Positions 40,736-51,399 of a stretch of DNA of 64,000 nt are shown piece by piece; within the stretch, counting starts at the first letter, position 1; every line of letters begins with the position of its first letter. The notes beneath the pieces were generated by a model. That model was not told where the DNA came from, did not search any database, and was given only the letters and a program-made list of their open reading frames with translations. Source of the DNA: Cepaea nemoralis. Its lineage: Eukaryota > Mollusca > Gastropoda > Stylommatophora > Helicidae. The position numbers and the translations under genes were made by a program. The stretch spans positions 1-64,000 of the forward strand of contig JACEFZ010003497.1 in NCBI GenBank assembly GCA_014155875.1. The letters run 5' to 3'.

Positions 40736-43700
40736 TAATTATCTACACGTTTATAGGAAGATGCAATTATCCACAAGTTTACAGAAAGATATAATTATCC
40801 ACAAGTTTATAGAAGGATGTACGCGTAATTACCTACATGTTTATGAAACGAAGTAATTATCCATACGTTTATAGAAGGATGTAATTATCAACATGATTAT
40901 GAAACAAAGCAAGTATCCATATATCTACAGAAAGATGTAATTATCCATATGTCTACAGAAAGATGTAATTATCCATATGTCTACAGAAAGATGTAATTAT
41001 CCATGTCTACAGAAAGATGTAATTATCCATATGTCTACAGAAAGATGTAATTATCCATATGTCTACAGAAAGATGTAATTATCCATATGACTACAGAAAG
41101 ATGTAATTATCCACATGTTTATGAAATTAAAGCCGGCTCTGTAGCGAAGAGGATACACACGCAACTAATTATATACGCTGTTGGAAGCGATTTGGAAGCA
41201 GACCGCATTGCGATGGCTTCATACAGGTATGAATGCGGAGTGTCCAGAAAGCAATAGCAAACTAATGAACGTAAACTTGCCAAAATCTCACATACAGCCA
41301 AAATTGCTGGGTTTGACTGCGCCGTCCTGTAAACGATATACAATTTTTAACATATGAAACCACGTAATTATCGACAAATGTATAGAAAGATGCAATTATC
41401 AAAATGTTTATGAAATAAATCGTCAACAAATGTATCCAAGGACGTAATTACCCATATGTTTATGAATCGAAGTAATTATCTAAAAGTTTATTAAAATACG
41501 CCCTTATCCACATATTTACGTAATGAAATAATTATCTATAAGTTTATCGAAAGACGTCTTTATCCACATATTTATGTAATGAAGTAATTATCCATAAGTT
41601 TATCGAAAGACGTCTTTACCCACATATTTATGTAATGAAGTAATTATCAATAAGTTTATAGAAAGATGTCTTTATCTACATATTTATGTAATGAAGTAAT
41701 TATCCATAAGTTTATCGAAAGACGCCTTTATCCACATATTTATGTAATGAAGTAATTATCTATAAGTTTATCGAAAGACGTCTTTATCCACATATTTATG
41801 TAATGAAGTAATTATCCATAAGTTTATCGAAAGACGTCTTTATCCACATATTTATGTAATGAAGTATTTATCCATAAATTTATAGAAAGACGTCTTTATC
41901 TACATATTTATGTAATGAAGTAATTATCCATAAGTTTATCGAAAGACGCCTTTATCCACATATTTATGTAATGAAGTAATTATCCATAAGTTTATCGAAA
42001 GACGTCTTTATCCAGATATTTATGTAATGAAGTAATTATCTATACGTTTATCGAAAGACATCTTTATCCACATATTTATGTAATGAAGTAATTATCTACC
42101 AGGTATATGTTTATCGAAAGACGTCTTTATCCACATGTTTATGTAATGAAGTAATTATCCATAAGTTTATCGAAAGACGTCTTTATCCACATATTTATGT
42201 AATGAAGTAATTATCTATACGTTTATCGAAAGACGTCTTTATCCACATATTTATGTAATGAAGTAATTATCTACCAGGGATATGTTTATCGAAAGACGTC
42301 TTTATCCACATATTTATGTAATGAAGTAATTATCCATACGTTTATCGAAAGACATCTTTATCCACATATTTATGTAATGAAGTAATTATCTATAAGTTTA
42401 TCAAAAGACGTCTTTATCCACATATTTATGTAATGAAGTAATTATCTATAAGTTTAACGAAAGACATATTTATCCACATATTTATGTAATGAAGTAATTA
42501 TCTATAAGTTTATCGAAAGACGTCTTTATCCACATATTTATGTAATGAAGTAATTATCTATAAGTTTATCGAAAGACGTCTTTATCCACATATTTATGTA
42601 ATGAAGTAATTATCTACCAGGTATATGTTTATCGAAAGACGTCTTTATCCACATGTTTATGTAATGAAGTAATTATCCATAAGTTTATCGAAAGACATCT
42701 TTATCCACATATTTATGTAATGAAGTAATTATCTATAAGTTTGTCGAAAGACGTCTTTATCCACATATTTATGTAATGAAGTAATTATCTATAAGTTTAT
42801 CGAAAGGTGTATTTATCCACATATTTATGTAATGAAGTAATTATCTATAAGTTTATCGAAAGACGTCTTTATCCACATATTTATGTAATGAAGTAATTAT
42901 CCATAAGTTTATCGAAAGACGTCTTTATCCACATATTTATGTAATGAAGTAATTATCTATAAGTTTATCGAAAGACGTCTTTATCCACATATTTATGTAA
43001 TGAAGTAATTATCTACCAGGTATATGTTTATCGAAAGACGTCTTTATCCACATGTTTATGTAATGAAGTAATTATCCATACGTTTATCGAAAGACGTCTT
43101 TATCCACATATTTATGTAATGAAGTAATTATCTATAAGTTTATCGAAAGACGTCTTTATCCACATATTTATGTAATGAAGTAATTATCTACCAGGTATAT
43201 GTTTATCGAAAGACGTCTTTATCTACATGTTTATGTAATGAAGTAATTATCCATACGTTTATCGAAAGACATCTTTATCCACATATTTATGTAATGAAGT
43301 AATTATCTATACGTTTGTCGAAAGACGTCTTTATCCACATATTTATGTAATGAAGTAATTATCTATAAGTTTATCGAAAGACGTATTTATCCACATATTT
43401 ATGTAATGAAGTAATTATCTATAAGTTTATCGAAAGACGTCTTTATCCACATATTTATGTAATGAAGTAATTATCTATAAGTTTACCTAAAGACATCTTT
43501 ATCCACATATTTATGTAATGAAGTAATTATCTATAAGTTTACCTAAAGACATCTTTATCCACATATTTATGAGACGTAATTATCTACAAGGTTAGCGAAA
43601 GGCGTAATCATCGGTGTATTTAAGAAACGAAGTAATTATCTCACGCTTTAGCAACAGAATGTTTCATCTACCAGTGTATGTAAAGAGATAAATTATCTAC

Positions 43701-44205
43701 AATTTTATCAAATGAAGTAATCATTTATAAAAAAAACGGGTCATCATCTACAGGTGTTTCAAATGACGTAGTTGGCTATAAGGTTATCAAATGAGGTAGT
43801 CATCTTCAAGTTGATCAAATAAGGTAGCTATATACAAGTTTATCAAATGAGGTAATTCTCTACAAGTTTATAAAATAAGGTTAATACTCTAAAAGCGTAT
43901 CAAATGAAGTAATACTCTACAAGTATATCAACTGAGGCAATACTCTACAAATGTATCAAATAAGGTAATACTATACAAGGGTATCAAATGAGATAATCAC
44001 CTACAAGTTTATAAAATGAAGTAATCATCAACAAGTTATCGTCTACAAGTTTATCACATGAAGTAATACTTTACAAGTTTATGAATTGTGGTAATACTCC
44101 ACAAGATTATAAATTGAGGTAATACTATACACGGTTATGACATGAGGCAATACTCTACAGGTTTAAGAAACGAGGTAATCATCTACACATTTATAAAGTC
44201 GGCAG
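40736..44205. repeat. Satellite array: 28-bp unit, 56-bp dimers, 63-bp variants
   Basis: 40736-41122 has simple 28-bp units (around AGATGTAATTATCCATATGT). 41520-43575 has about 36 copies of a 56-bp dimer whose halves are 28 bp each: one around GTAATGAAGTAATTATC, the other around CGAAAGACGTCTTTATCC. Five dimers carry an extra 7 bases in CTACCAGGTATATG (near 42097, 42272, 42612, 43012, 43189), spaced by multiples of 56 plus 7. From 43575 the array decays to diverged 28-bp units. A SINE-B sits at 41123-41345. Confidence 0.96.
41123..41345 (+). mobile_element. SINE-B copy inside the satellite
   Basis: The head CCGGCTCTGTAGCGAAGAGG is followed by the core CAGAAAGCAATAGCAAACTA (about 41248) and the ending TTGACTGCGCCGTCCTGTAA. 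It breaks the 28-bp units on both sides. A target duplication was not clear. Confidence 0.82.
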
Positions 44206-44339
44206 TGACAACTATCAACACTTTCATAGACAGACAGTGCCCCTAGGTCAATCCCCAGTGAAGGTCAGATTTTATTTTCCGACTGGTGCGGCCTGAAGAG
44301 AACTTCGCTAGGGCTAGACACCCACATACCAACCCAGCG

Positions 44340-44545
44340 GTCATCACATATGGTTAAGCCTCTTTCCACACAGAGACCCGCCAAAGGCATGGCACAAGGC
44401 ATGAGCTCCGTAGCTCTAGCGACGACCCTTGGGAGTCTACAAGAAAATCGTACTTGTAAGTCGAATGACAAAGTCCGGAAACGAACCCACAACCTTCGGA
44501 GCTCGAGGCAGGCGGCTTTATCACTTAGCCACGGAGCCTCTCCAG
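44340..44545 (-). mobile_element. SINE-A2
   Basis: On the minus strand: GAGGCTCCGTGGCTAAGTGA (box A), then GGTTGTGGGTTCGTTTCC (box B region), a spacer, and AGAGCTACGGAGCTCATGCC, the SINE-A core with two changes, followed by ACCATATGTGATG. It lies between the satellite and the PARP exon. Confidence 0.8.
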
Positions 44546-44574
44546 AAGAAGATAAAGTAAAAGAGTGAGGAGAA

Positions 44575-44700
44575 GAAGTAGTAGTTCAAGAAGAAGCAGC
44601 AGCGTGAAGAGAAGAAAAAGAAGATGAAGAGCGAGGAGGAGGAGGAGGAGGAGGAGAAGGAGGAGGATGAGGAGGAGGAGGAGGAGGAGGAGGAGAAAAA
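44575..44700. repeat. Purine-rich AAG/AGG microsatellite
   Basis: GAAGAA then GGAGGA repeats. It lies directly downstream (on the minus strand) of the PARP exon's donor site, so inside the intron. Confidence 0.95.
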
Positions 44701-44718
44701 AACCATATGAGTACATAC

Positions 44719-45212
44719 CCGTGTACTGGTCAGCTTTCGTGACTTCTTCAGCAAAATAGATACCCCGTCCAAACATGTTGTTAGGGTCCGTGGCCGTCTG
44801 TATCAAATCCCTCCTGTATTATACTGTTGGCAGCGTCTTCAGATGTTCCATGGAACAGGTAGATCTCATTAAGTTCCACGTGTCTTCTTTCCTTCTTAAA
44901 CTGCCAGAGCTTGACTGGAAAGTCAGTAATTTTTTTAACTCTATGTCCGTCGTAATTTTTATCACTTAGGTCGTCTCTAAAATCACGATATTCTCGAAGT
45001 AATTTGCGATTTTTCACTTTCTGTATGTCAGTGACCGAAATTCCACAGTGATCTAAGTCCTCAGCGTCACGTCCCCGACCAACCTTGCACGGATCAAATG
45101 TTGATTCAATCATTTTCTCTATGGTCGCATATGTCTTGTCCGAGACATCCTTGAAGTAAGCATCTGAGGTGGATGCGTGCCTGCTGTAGGCCATGGTATC
45201 CTTCCTTTAGAA
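44719..45212 (-). pseudogene. First coding exon of a PARP-family ADP-ribosyltransferase, with a frameshift
   Basis: Minus strand. The acceptor TTTTTCTGTTACAG precedes 45212, an in-frame stop lies before the ATG at 45194, and the donor GTATGT begins at 44718. The frame reads STFDPCKVGRGRDAEDLDH, then NEIYLFHGTSEDAANSII (catalytic His in LFHGT), and then stops after GFDTDGHGP. One base away the frame continues ATDPNNMFGRGIYFAEEVTK (catalytic Tyr in GIYFAE) up to the donor. So one extra base near 44786-44815 breaks it, or the assembly has an indel there. The protein would be short, with little more than a catalytic domain. The C-terminal blocks are 11.7 kb downstream. Confidence 0.82.
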
Positions 45213-46030
45213 CTGTAACAGAAAAATAAACTGTCTTAGACTGCTGTCCGTTAAAGCACGCTGTCTTATCTATTATTTTAACTCCTATTCCAGACAGCTG
45301 TTAAGATAATCCACGCTGTCTTAGTTATAACTTTATCTTCTATCTAAGACACTTATTACAATCATCAGTCTTATTTATTACTGTCTTTTCTTTTCCATAA
45401 ACTTGTTAAAATAAAATAAAATCGTCGAAGTCGTATCTTCTGACTCTCCACCTCCTCTTCCTCTATCTCCTCTTCTTCCTCCTCTTCTTCCTCCCCCTCC
45501 TCCTCTTCCTCCCCTTCCTCCTCCTCTTTCTCCCTCCTCCTCTTCCTCCTCATCTTCCTCCTCTTCTTCCCCCTCCTCATCCTCCTCTTCTCCCTCCTCT
45601 TCCTCCTCCTCTTCCTCCTCCTCCTCCTTCTCCATCTCCTCCTCCCTTTCATCTTCTTCTTCTTCTTCTTCTTCTTCTTCTTCTTCTTCTTCTTCTTCTT
45701 CTTCTTCTTCTTCTTCTTCTTCTTCCTCCCATACTCTTCTTCCTCTTATTCCTCTTCTTTCTCATCATCTTCTTCTTCTTCTTCTTCTTCTTCTTCTTCT
45801 TCTTCTTCTTCTTCTTCTTCTTCTTCTTCTTCTTCTTCTTCTTCTTCTTCTTCTTCTTCTTCCCATACTCTTCTTCCTCTTATTCCTCTTATTCCTCTTC
45901 TTTCTCATCATCTTCTTCTTCTTCTTCTTCTTCTTCTTCTTCTTCTTCTTCTTCTTCTTCTTCCCATACTCTTCTTCCTCTTATTCCTCTTCTTTCTCAT
46001 CATCTTCTTCTTCTTCCTCCTTCGTGACTC
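45213..46030. repeat. CCT/CTT repeats with a spacer recurring three times
   Basis: 45440-45655 is an irregular CCT/CTT mix. CTT runs occupy about 45655-45725, 45769-45861 and 45910-45962. They are separated by 41-50-bp spacers containing CCCATACTCTTCTTCCTCTT and TTTCTCATCAT. 45213-45439 is presumed intron with repeated CTGTCTTA motifs. The long Glu/Lys/Arg frames are artefacts. Confidence 0.9.
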
Positions 46031-46264
46031 TGATTTTTGGAAATTCACGAAATCATGGAAGATAATGTGGTGGTTTCCCCTTGGTTTCCACATCCATTCT
46101 CTACCTAGGGGGCCTTATTTGATTCTCAATACTGGGAGGCAACTTTCATGGATGGTAAGTTTTACTAACATGTTTATTTCGTACCCGCTTATATTTGTTT
46201 ATACAGTCCTGAGATATAATCAACATAATTGTGAAAAACTAAACACACTCGTTCTTTGTAGAGT

Positions 46265-46555
46265 ACAGGGTTTTCCAACTCCACCATCACAGGTGGGTAT
46301 AAGGGCTTGCCTAAAAAACCGTTGCAAGACTTGCCAATATGTGTTACACTTCACAGTTGTACCATTCTCTAACAGCAATTTTTACATCAAGTAAGAATTT
46401 TCCTGCACTAGTCACAACAACATTTATGCCATCATTCGTAAACGCTGAGAGATGAAACATATTGATGAGACTGGCTTCCATTTAGGTGACAGATACCGCA
46501 AACGCCTGCAGAATATTCTTAATAATACCCCTAAACAGGTCTGTACCCACTTCAG
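46265..46555 (+). pseudogene. GIY-YIG-type endonuclease remnant, Penelope-like
   Basis: RACLKNRCKTCQYV (46302-46343) resembles the Cys-rich motif before the GIY-YIG nuclease of Penelope-like elements. After a gap and stops, DETGFHLGDRYRKRLQNILN (about 46464-46523) resembles the GETG-L--R--H block of that nuclease, followed by TPKQVCTHF. There is no RT in the vicinity. The assignment rests on two short blocks. Confidence 0.5.
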
Positions 46556-46589
46556 CTGCACAGATCGCCATGGGGGTTTCCGATGTTCA

Positions 46590-46760
46590 GGTCGCTGCGA
46601 GTGGCTAGAACGCCGGACTCTCAATCGGGAGACCCGGGTTCGAATCCTCAGTAAGGTGTGGGATTTTTTTTCTGTCGGGGACAAAAAGAAAATCCTAACT
46701 TGCACAGTTCGCGGCGACTGCACTAGCCAGGCGGCCTTAATTCCTCAGGCTCAAAGACCC
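46590..46760 (+). mobile_element. SINE-C with a tRNA-like head
   Basis: GTCGCTGCGAGTGGCTAGAA (box A, 46591-46610) and GGGTTCGAATCCTC (box B, about 46636-46649) have tRNA-like spacing. The body ends near CACTAGCCAGGCGGCC. The acceptor halves do not pair, so a SINE is likelier than a tRNA gene. 46761-46939 shows nothing further. Confidence 0.6.
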
Positions 46761-46939
46761 CTCTGCCATACATGACAGTTTGACAGGTCGTTATCAAATC
46801 ATGCTCGTCTGATAAAAAACATCGCAAAAATACAGAAAATTGTCACATCTTCTTGATGGATTGCCTATCACCACGGATCCTTAACACTCAACATAGTTTA
46901 ATTTAACTGGTGGCATTATTTCCCTCTTATCTCCCTCAT

Positions 46940-47230
46940 CCTCCCAGTTGTCACTCCCTTTCTGGTCTTAACTATAGTTACCTTCTATCGTGTCTCTCTC
47001 TGGGAGATTCCGTGTGACCGGACAAGTATGATTGAAAATATTCTAGATCCATTGCCTCCTTTCCTTCCTCGTGTCCAGAGTGCCTTTAGTTTGCCATATC
47101 CATCGTCTTATTGGTAGACCTCTGCCTCTTCTTCCAGGAATAATTCTTTCCATTACTGTTCTTTTTAAGTCACTGTGGCATTTAATATGGCCAGCGTGTT
47201 TCAGTCTCCGAGACATGACGCTGTTAATGA
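46940..47230 (-). pseudogene. Non-LTR element C-terminal fragment
   Basis: On the minus strand RLKHAGHIKCHSDLKRT, then MERIIPGRRGRGLPIRRW, matches the post-RT GHV-R and GRRGRGRP-RRW blocks of RTE-like elements. It has stops and no tail. Confidence 0.6.
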
Positions 47231-47614
47231 CTCAGTTTCCTTCTATGTTCATATGTGGCAATATGTCAGAATTTTTTTCTTCTTGCTCTAAGATATTCAA
47301 AGATTTTGTAGTTAATTATAAAGCTGAATGCATGTCCTTTACAGTACAGTGCAATCAACCGCAGCTTTTACTGGCTGATTGTGAGGTACAAGGCAAGTTT
47401 AGATCATTAGTATGCCATTACTTTCTGAACGGACGGCTGAAATGAAAGACAGTAAGGAATGGTGCTGGTCACCCCGACTCATAAAACAATGACATAGTTT
47501 ACTACTGAATGTCACCCCCCCCCCCCCCCCACCCCCACCCCCCCCCACCCCCGCACGACTGTTTCCTTAGGAAATATTTGCATGTATAGTAAGTAAGTCT
47601 CCCTTGCGTTTATA

Positions 47615-47855
47615 AGTTGGTCTCCATGGTTTAGAGGTTACACGACTTTCTCCGTAAACTGGCATACTCTCGTAAGTAACGTGACGTTGCGTGAGAATCG
47701 GTAGCGGTTCTCTCCGCGTCGGTAACTTACGGAGTATGTGAGCCGGTCGCCCAGAAAGCAATGGCAAACTACTGAGCGTAATCTTGCCAAGAAATCAACA
47801 ATCAGCTGAAAGATGCTGATGTCGACAGCGATGTCCTGTAAAGGATATTTTTAAA
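47615..47855 (+). mobile_element. SINE-B copy, forward member of a tail-to-tail pair
   Basis: The head GGTTTAGAGGTTACACGAC and an unusually clear core, CAGAAAGCAATGGCAAACTA (47752-47771), lead to GATGTCGACAGCGATGTCCT. 47231-47614 has a C-rich run (47516-47550) and no gene. Confidence 0.85.
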
Positions 47856-47864
47856 AATTTGTTG

Positions 47865-47975
47865 CATATCCCTTACGGGACGTTGCAGTCAACACCAGCA
47901 TTTTTCAGCTGCTGTTGATGTACTAGGCAAGTGTTACGTTCAGTAGTTTGCCATTGCTTTCTGAACGACCGGCTC
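47865..47975 (-). mobile_element. SINE-B copy, reverse member of the tail-to-tail pair
   Basis: On the minus strand it carries CAGAAAGCAATGGCAAACTA and TTGACTGCAACGTCCCGTAA. It faces the forward copy across about 10 bases, so transcripts through both could fold back over about 100 bp. Confidence 0.82.
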
Positions 47976-48735
47976 CCATTAGTTAGTCTTTCCTCTTGAG
48001 CCTAAGGCGGCGCATAGGGCAGAAGTCCTGTCTCTCCATGCTTGGCGGTTCGCTGCTACCTGTTGTAGATCTTGGATATTTACTTGGCCATTGAATGAGC
48101 CTTCTCTAATGATGGTTCTACGCAGGGTCTCTCTTGGTCTTCCCCGTTTTCTTTTCCCTACTGGTGACCATATGAGGGCTTGGTAGGGGAGTCTTGACTT
48201 GTCCATTCTGAGTACATGGCCGATGTAGTTCCAACGGCGTCTTCTTATGAAATTGGATACTGTATCTTGCTTAGTCTCTTGTCTTATTTGCGAATTTGTT
48301 CTGAAGTCTGTCCAGTGGATGTTTAGAAGTCTTCTAAGACATTTGTTCTCAAAATTGTCTAATTTTTTATCTACAGCTACCGTTGATTTCCAACTTTCAC
48401 ATCCATACGTTAACACTGGAATCACACAAGAGTTGAAGATTTTAAGTTTTGTGTGTTTGCTGAGTGTCTTTGACTTCCAGATGTTTGACAGTTTATTGAA
48501 GGCACTTGATTGATTCTAGATGATATTTCTGGTGTTGAGTCCCCTGTAGATGTCATTTTGCTTCCTAGGTATGTAAAGCTGTTGACTTTTTCAAGAACGT
48601 AGCTGTTCAATTTGGTGTCATCTGAACTGTTGGTAAGATCAATAGTCTTTGTTTTTGTGGTGTTAATTTGGAGACCAATTTGCCCTGAAACATTTTGGAG
48701 GTGGTTTATTTTCTCTTGGGCATCCGGGTGTGTTG
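47976..48735 (-). pseudogene. Non-LTR element fragment (RT thumb and C-terminus)
   Basis: On the minus strand: IGLQINTTKTKTIDL and NSFTYLGSKMTSTGDSTPEI, then (after a frame change near 48430-48520) PVLTYGCESW, FENKCLRRLLNIHW, NYIGHVLRMDKSRLPYQALI and GKRKRGRPRETLRRT. These are standard post-YADD blocks of non-LTR RTs. It is 5'-truncated before motif C; the 3' end is CTAACTAATGGG next to SINE-B. Confidence 0.75.
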
Positions 48736-49089
48736 GACTCAAAAGCACCCATACCAGCACGTCATAACACAACCAACACGCCACGGTCTGCTGCACAAAT
48801 CGGTCGCAGCTGAGCTTCGAACGCCTGGTTCTCGGCTCACGAACCGCGTTCGCAAGCCTTTAGCCTTTAGTAAAGGATATGCGAACACACAAAAAAAGTA
48901 AGTATGGGACCCTGTGAACGTCTTAGGCGCATTGGATATATGGTGCTAAATATATATATATATTATAAACCCATTCGGCACTTGTTTGGCATTGTGATCA
49001 GTATCATACTGTTCGCCTTCCCAAAAGATTTGCTGGTACACAATGTAGGACTGGGAGCTAATGTCACTGTTAAAAATTCGAATCAACTC

Positions 49090-49173
49090 TTCCCCCCCCC
49101 CCCCCCCCCCGCGTTTCGAAAACCGACTGAATATCAGTGCATCGATCTTAATACTTAAAGAATCAGTCGGGGT

Positions 49174-49206
<33 letters not shown>
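49090..49206. repeat. Poly-C and poly-G tracts facing each other
   Basis: A C run at about 49092-49110 (preceded by CTTC) and a G run at about 49174-49206 (followed by GAAG) could pair as a hairpin; the G run could form a quadruplex. 48736-49089 shows no gene. Confidence 0.85.
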
Positions 49207-49261
49207 AGAGGAGGATTAGAAACCAAACAGCCAACTGTAATTATCATGAAGCTCTTGGGGT

Positions 49262-49425
49262 CACGGCTGGAGCTAGAGTTCGTACTTTGTGTTACGTCAT
49301 CGCCGGAGCTACGGAGTTCGTGCTTTACGCAAGCGGCTTGCCGTTTTGCGGAGAGAGACCTAGCCATATGGGGTATAACACGGTGCAACGAAGTCGACCG
49401 TCTCGACTTGAGTTCTTAAGTGTTA
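49262..49425 (+). mobile_element. SINE-A3, lacking the tRNA-like head
   Basis: Contains GAGCTACGGAGTTCGTGCTT (49306-49325), preceded by a diverged second copy of the same motif (49270-49290). It then has GAGAGACCTAGCCATATGGG and the CGGTGCAACGAAGTCGAC ending shared with SINE-A1. An ATC/ACC repeat follows at 49495-49575. Confidence 0.78.
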
Positions 49426-49495
49426 ATTATGACCCTCCTATTTGACAGGGAACTTGACCAAAACACATCAGCTACAACATGTGATAATAAGAAAG

Positions 49496-49534
<39 letters not shown>

Positions 49535-49675
49535 CCATTACCACCACCATCACCATCATTATCATCATCATCAAGTGCCATGCCGATAAGCGCGGGCAGT
49601 CACTGTTCACAATGTCACAAGTTCACAATCTTCAATCAATGATTCCATGTGACCAAGCCAAATAAAAAAAAAAAA

Positions 49676-50270
49676 AGTATTACACAAACTGGTAATAAGC
49701 ATAATTCTGAATGAGATCATGGCAATTAAGCTTTTGCGGCCTTATAAAGAGACGGGCTTGTTGGTAAAGGATATTTCAGAAAAAGACAACGCTCATATGC
49801 GAGTGGGCATCCTCAAAGAGTAGAAAAAAGCCTTTATGAATGCGCCGTGAAGAGTTAGAACCGTATGTCGGAGAGTCATTACAACCGACTTTAAAATGGG
49901 GAAGATGACACTTCATGATGAATAATGTCCGCTCATATTTATAGACGCGCCGTAGTCACATTCACCAAGTTAGCAATATTAAAGTACAGAAACCTGAAAC
50001 ATCAGGTAGCACAATGTATTGCCTGTCACATTTAATTGCATCTAGTCAGGTGCAAACTGCAGAGTTATATATCACATGACGTGAATACATGAATTATACT
50101 TAAGCCTGGAATACATTAACATTCTGGATAACAAATGCTCCACATTCAAACAATATCATTGACAATTTTTTTTTAAGTATGCCAGGCAATAAATAGTGCC
50201 ACCTATTGTTTGTGGTCTTTTGGTAAAATTTACTAAGGGAATACATTGTTTTCAAGTTAATAATAACATT
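49676..50270. other. No recognised feature
   Basis: AT-rich sequence, no long frame and no repeat that I can match elsewhere in the window. Confidence 0.5.
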
Positions 50271-50274
50271 ATAA

Positions 50275-50515
50275 CCGGCTCCATGGCGATAGAATTACGG
50301 CCACAGTGCGTGATCCCACATACACGCGTTTGAAACACAGCTGCACGTGAATTGGCAGCAGAACGCGTTGCGTTGGTTTTTTTTTTTTTTTACGAATTGG
50401 TATGGGTGTCAGTCGTTCAGAAAGCAATGGCGAACTACTGAACGTAAACTTACCAAGAGATCACAATAGCAAAAAATGCTGGTTTTGACTGCAGCATCCT
50501 GTAAAGGATGTGCAA
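50275..50515 (+). mobile_element. SINE-B copy
   Basis: The head CCGGCTCCATGGCGATAGAA and box-B-like GTTTGAAACACAGC lead to the core CAGAAAGCAATGGCGAACTA and TGACTGCAGCATCCTGTAAA. It is the same subfamily as the copies at 41123 and 62895. Confidence 0.82.
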
Positions 50516-51399
50516 CTAACTTTAACAAAAACAGAAAACAACTTGATAACACTTAGTATATCATTTTAAACTAACTTTAACTATTAAAATTGTCTCTGAG
50601 AGGCGGCAGTCACATGCTAGACTTGATTAAACTACAATGGGTATAAATAAAAAGCTGTGGTAAACTATACATGCCAGCGCCAGGTACACGGTCACACAGA
50701 GAGCACCAATGTCCAGCGATGGCCAGAGATCCACTGACAATTAAAACGCAACAGGTGTTTTAGCGGTACATTCGTGACCTCGTGGGGTCGGGTGGGGTCT
50801 GGCGGTCTGGGTAGTTTTTTTTTTAAATATATGGAAAGGTTGATGTGTTGTGTGTATATGTATGTGTGTGAGTGTGAGTGTTTTTCATGCAGTATCACGT
50901 CTGTGGGACGAACTAGTCTTGTGTCAGCATTCACAGCTTTTATTCGCTGATGAAAAGGAAAACAGAACTATTCTCTAGTGCGGATGTCCTGCCTTTTAAC
51001 TTTTACCCGACTGCTTGCGTAGATCTCGTGAGGTCACCTAACAGTGTAGCCAATGTGCTGAAGGACATTGGTAAATTGGCTTTTCAAGTGTGCGAACAGA
51101 GATCACAATTGGCTTGGTTTGAGCTTTCAACAGTTTGCTGGAGTCATCATCATCATCATGTGCCCGACCAGCTGGCTCAGGCGTTCATGCACCTCCACAG
51201 ATCTCGATACACGGTGTTCTGGATCAGTTCTGTTGAAGTTATTCCCACAGACCACCATCTCAGTCCATCCAGCATCCTGTCTCTGCCTCTTCTATCGTAG
51301 ATCTTTCCTGCCGTCCCGATGTGTTTCAATGTCTGGCTTCTCAATATATGCACAAGAACACTATTTGTTTCTTCTAAAAAATAGTTGTATGTGATGTTC
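50516..51399. other. No recognised feature
   Basis: Contains GGGGTCGGGTGGGGTCTGG near 50784 and short ATC repeats near 51148. No coding evidence. Confidence 0.5.

Noticed and set aside
41520..43575. Regularly spaced repeats resembling a CRISPR array
   Set aside because: The units are contiguous tandem repeats with no unique spacers, in a eukaryotic sequence with no cas genes.
46065..46394. 109-residue plus-strand frame as a host gene with a GTAAGT donor near 46156
   Set aside because: Only its last 30 residues show any similarity (Penelope-like); the rest looks like chance reading through repeat flank.
46590..46660. A functional tRNA gene
   Set aside because: Boxes A and B are present, but the acceptor stem does not close and the sequence runs into a SINE-like body.
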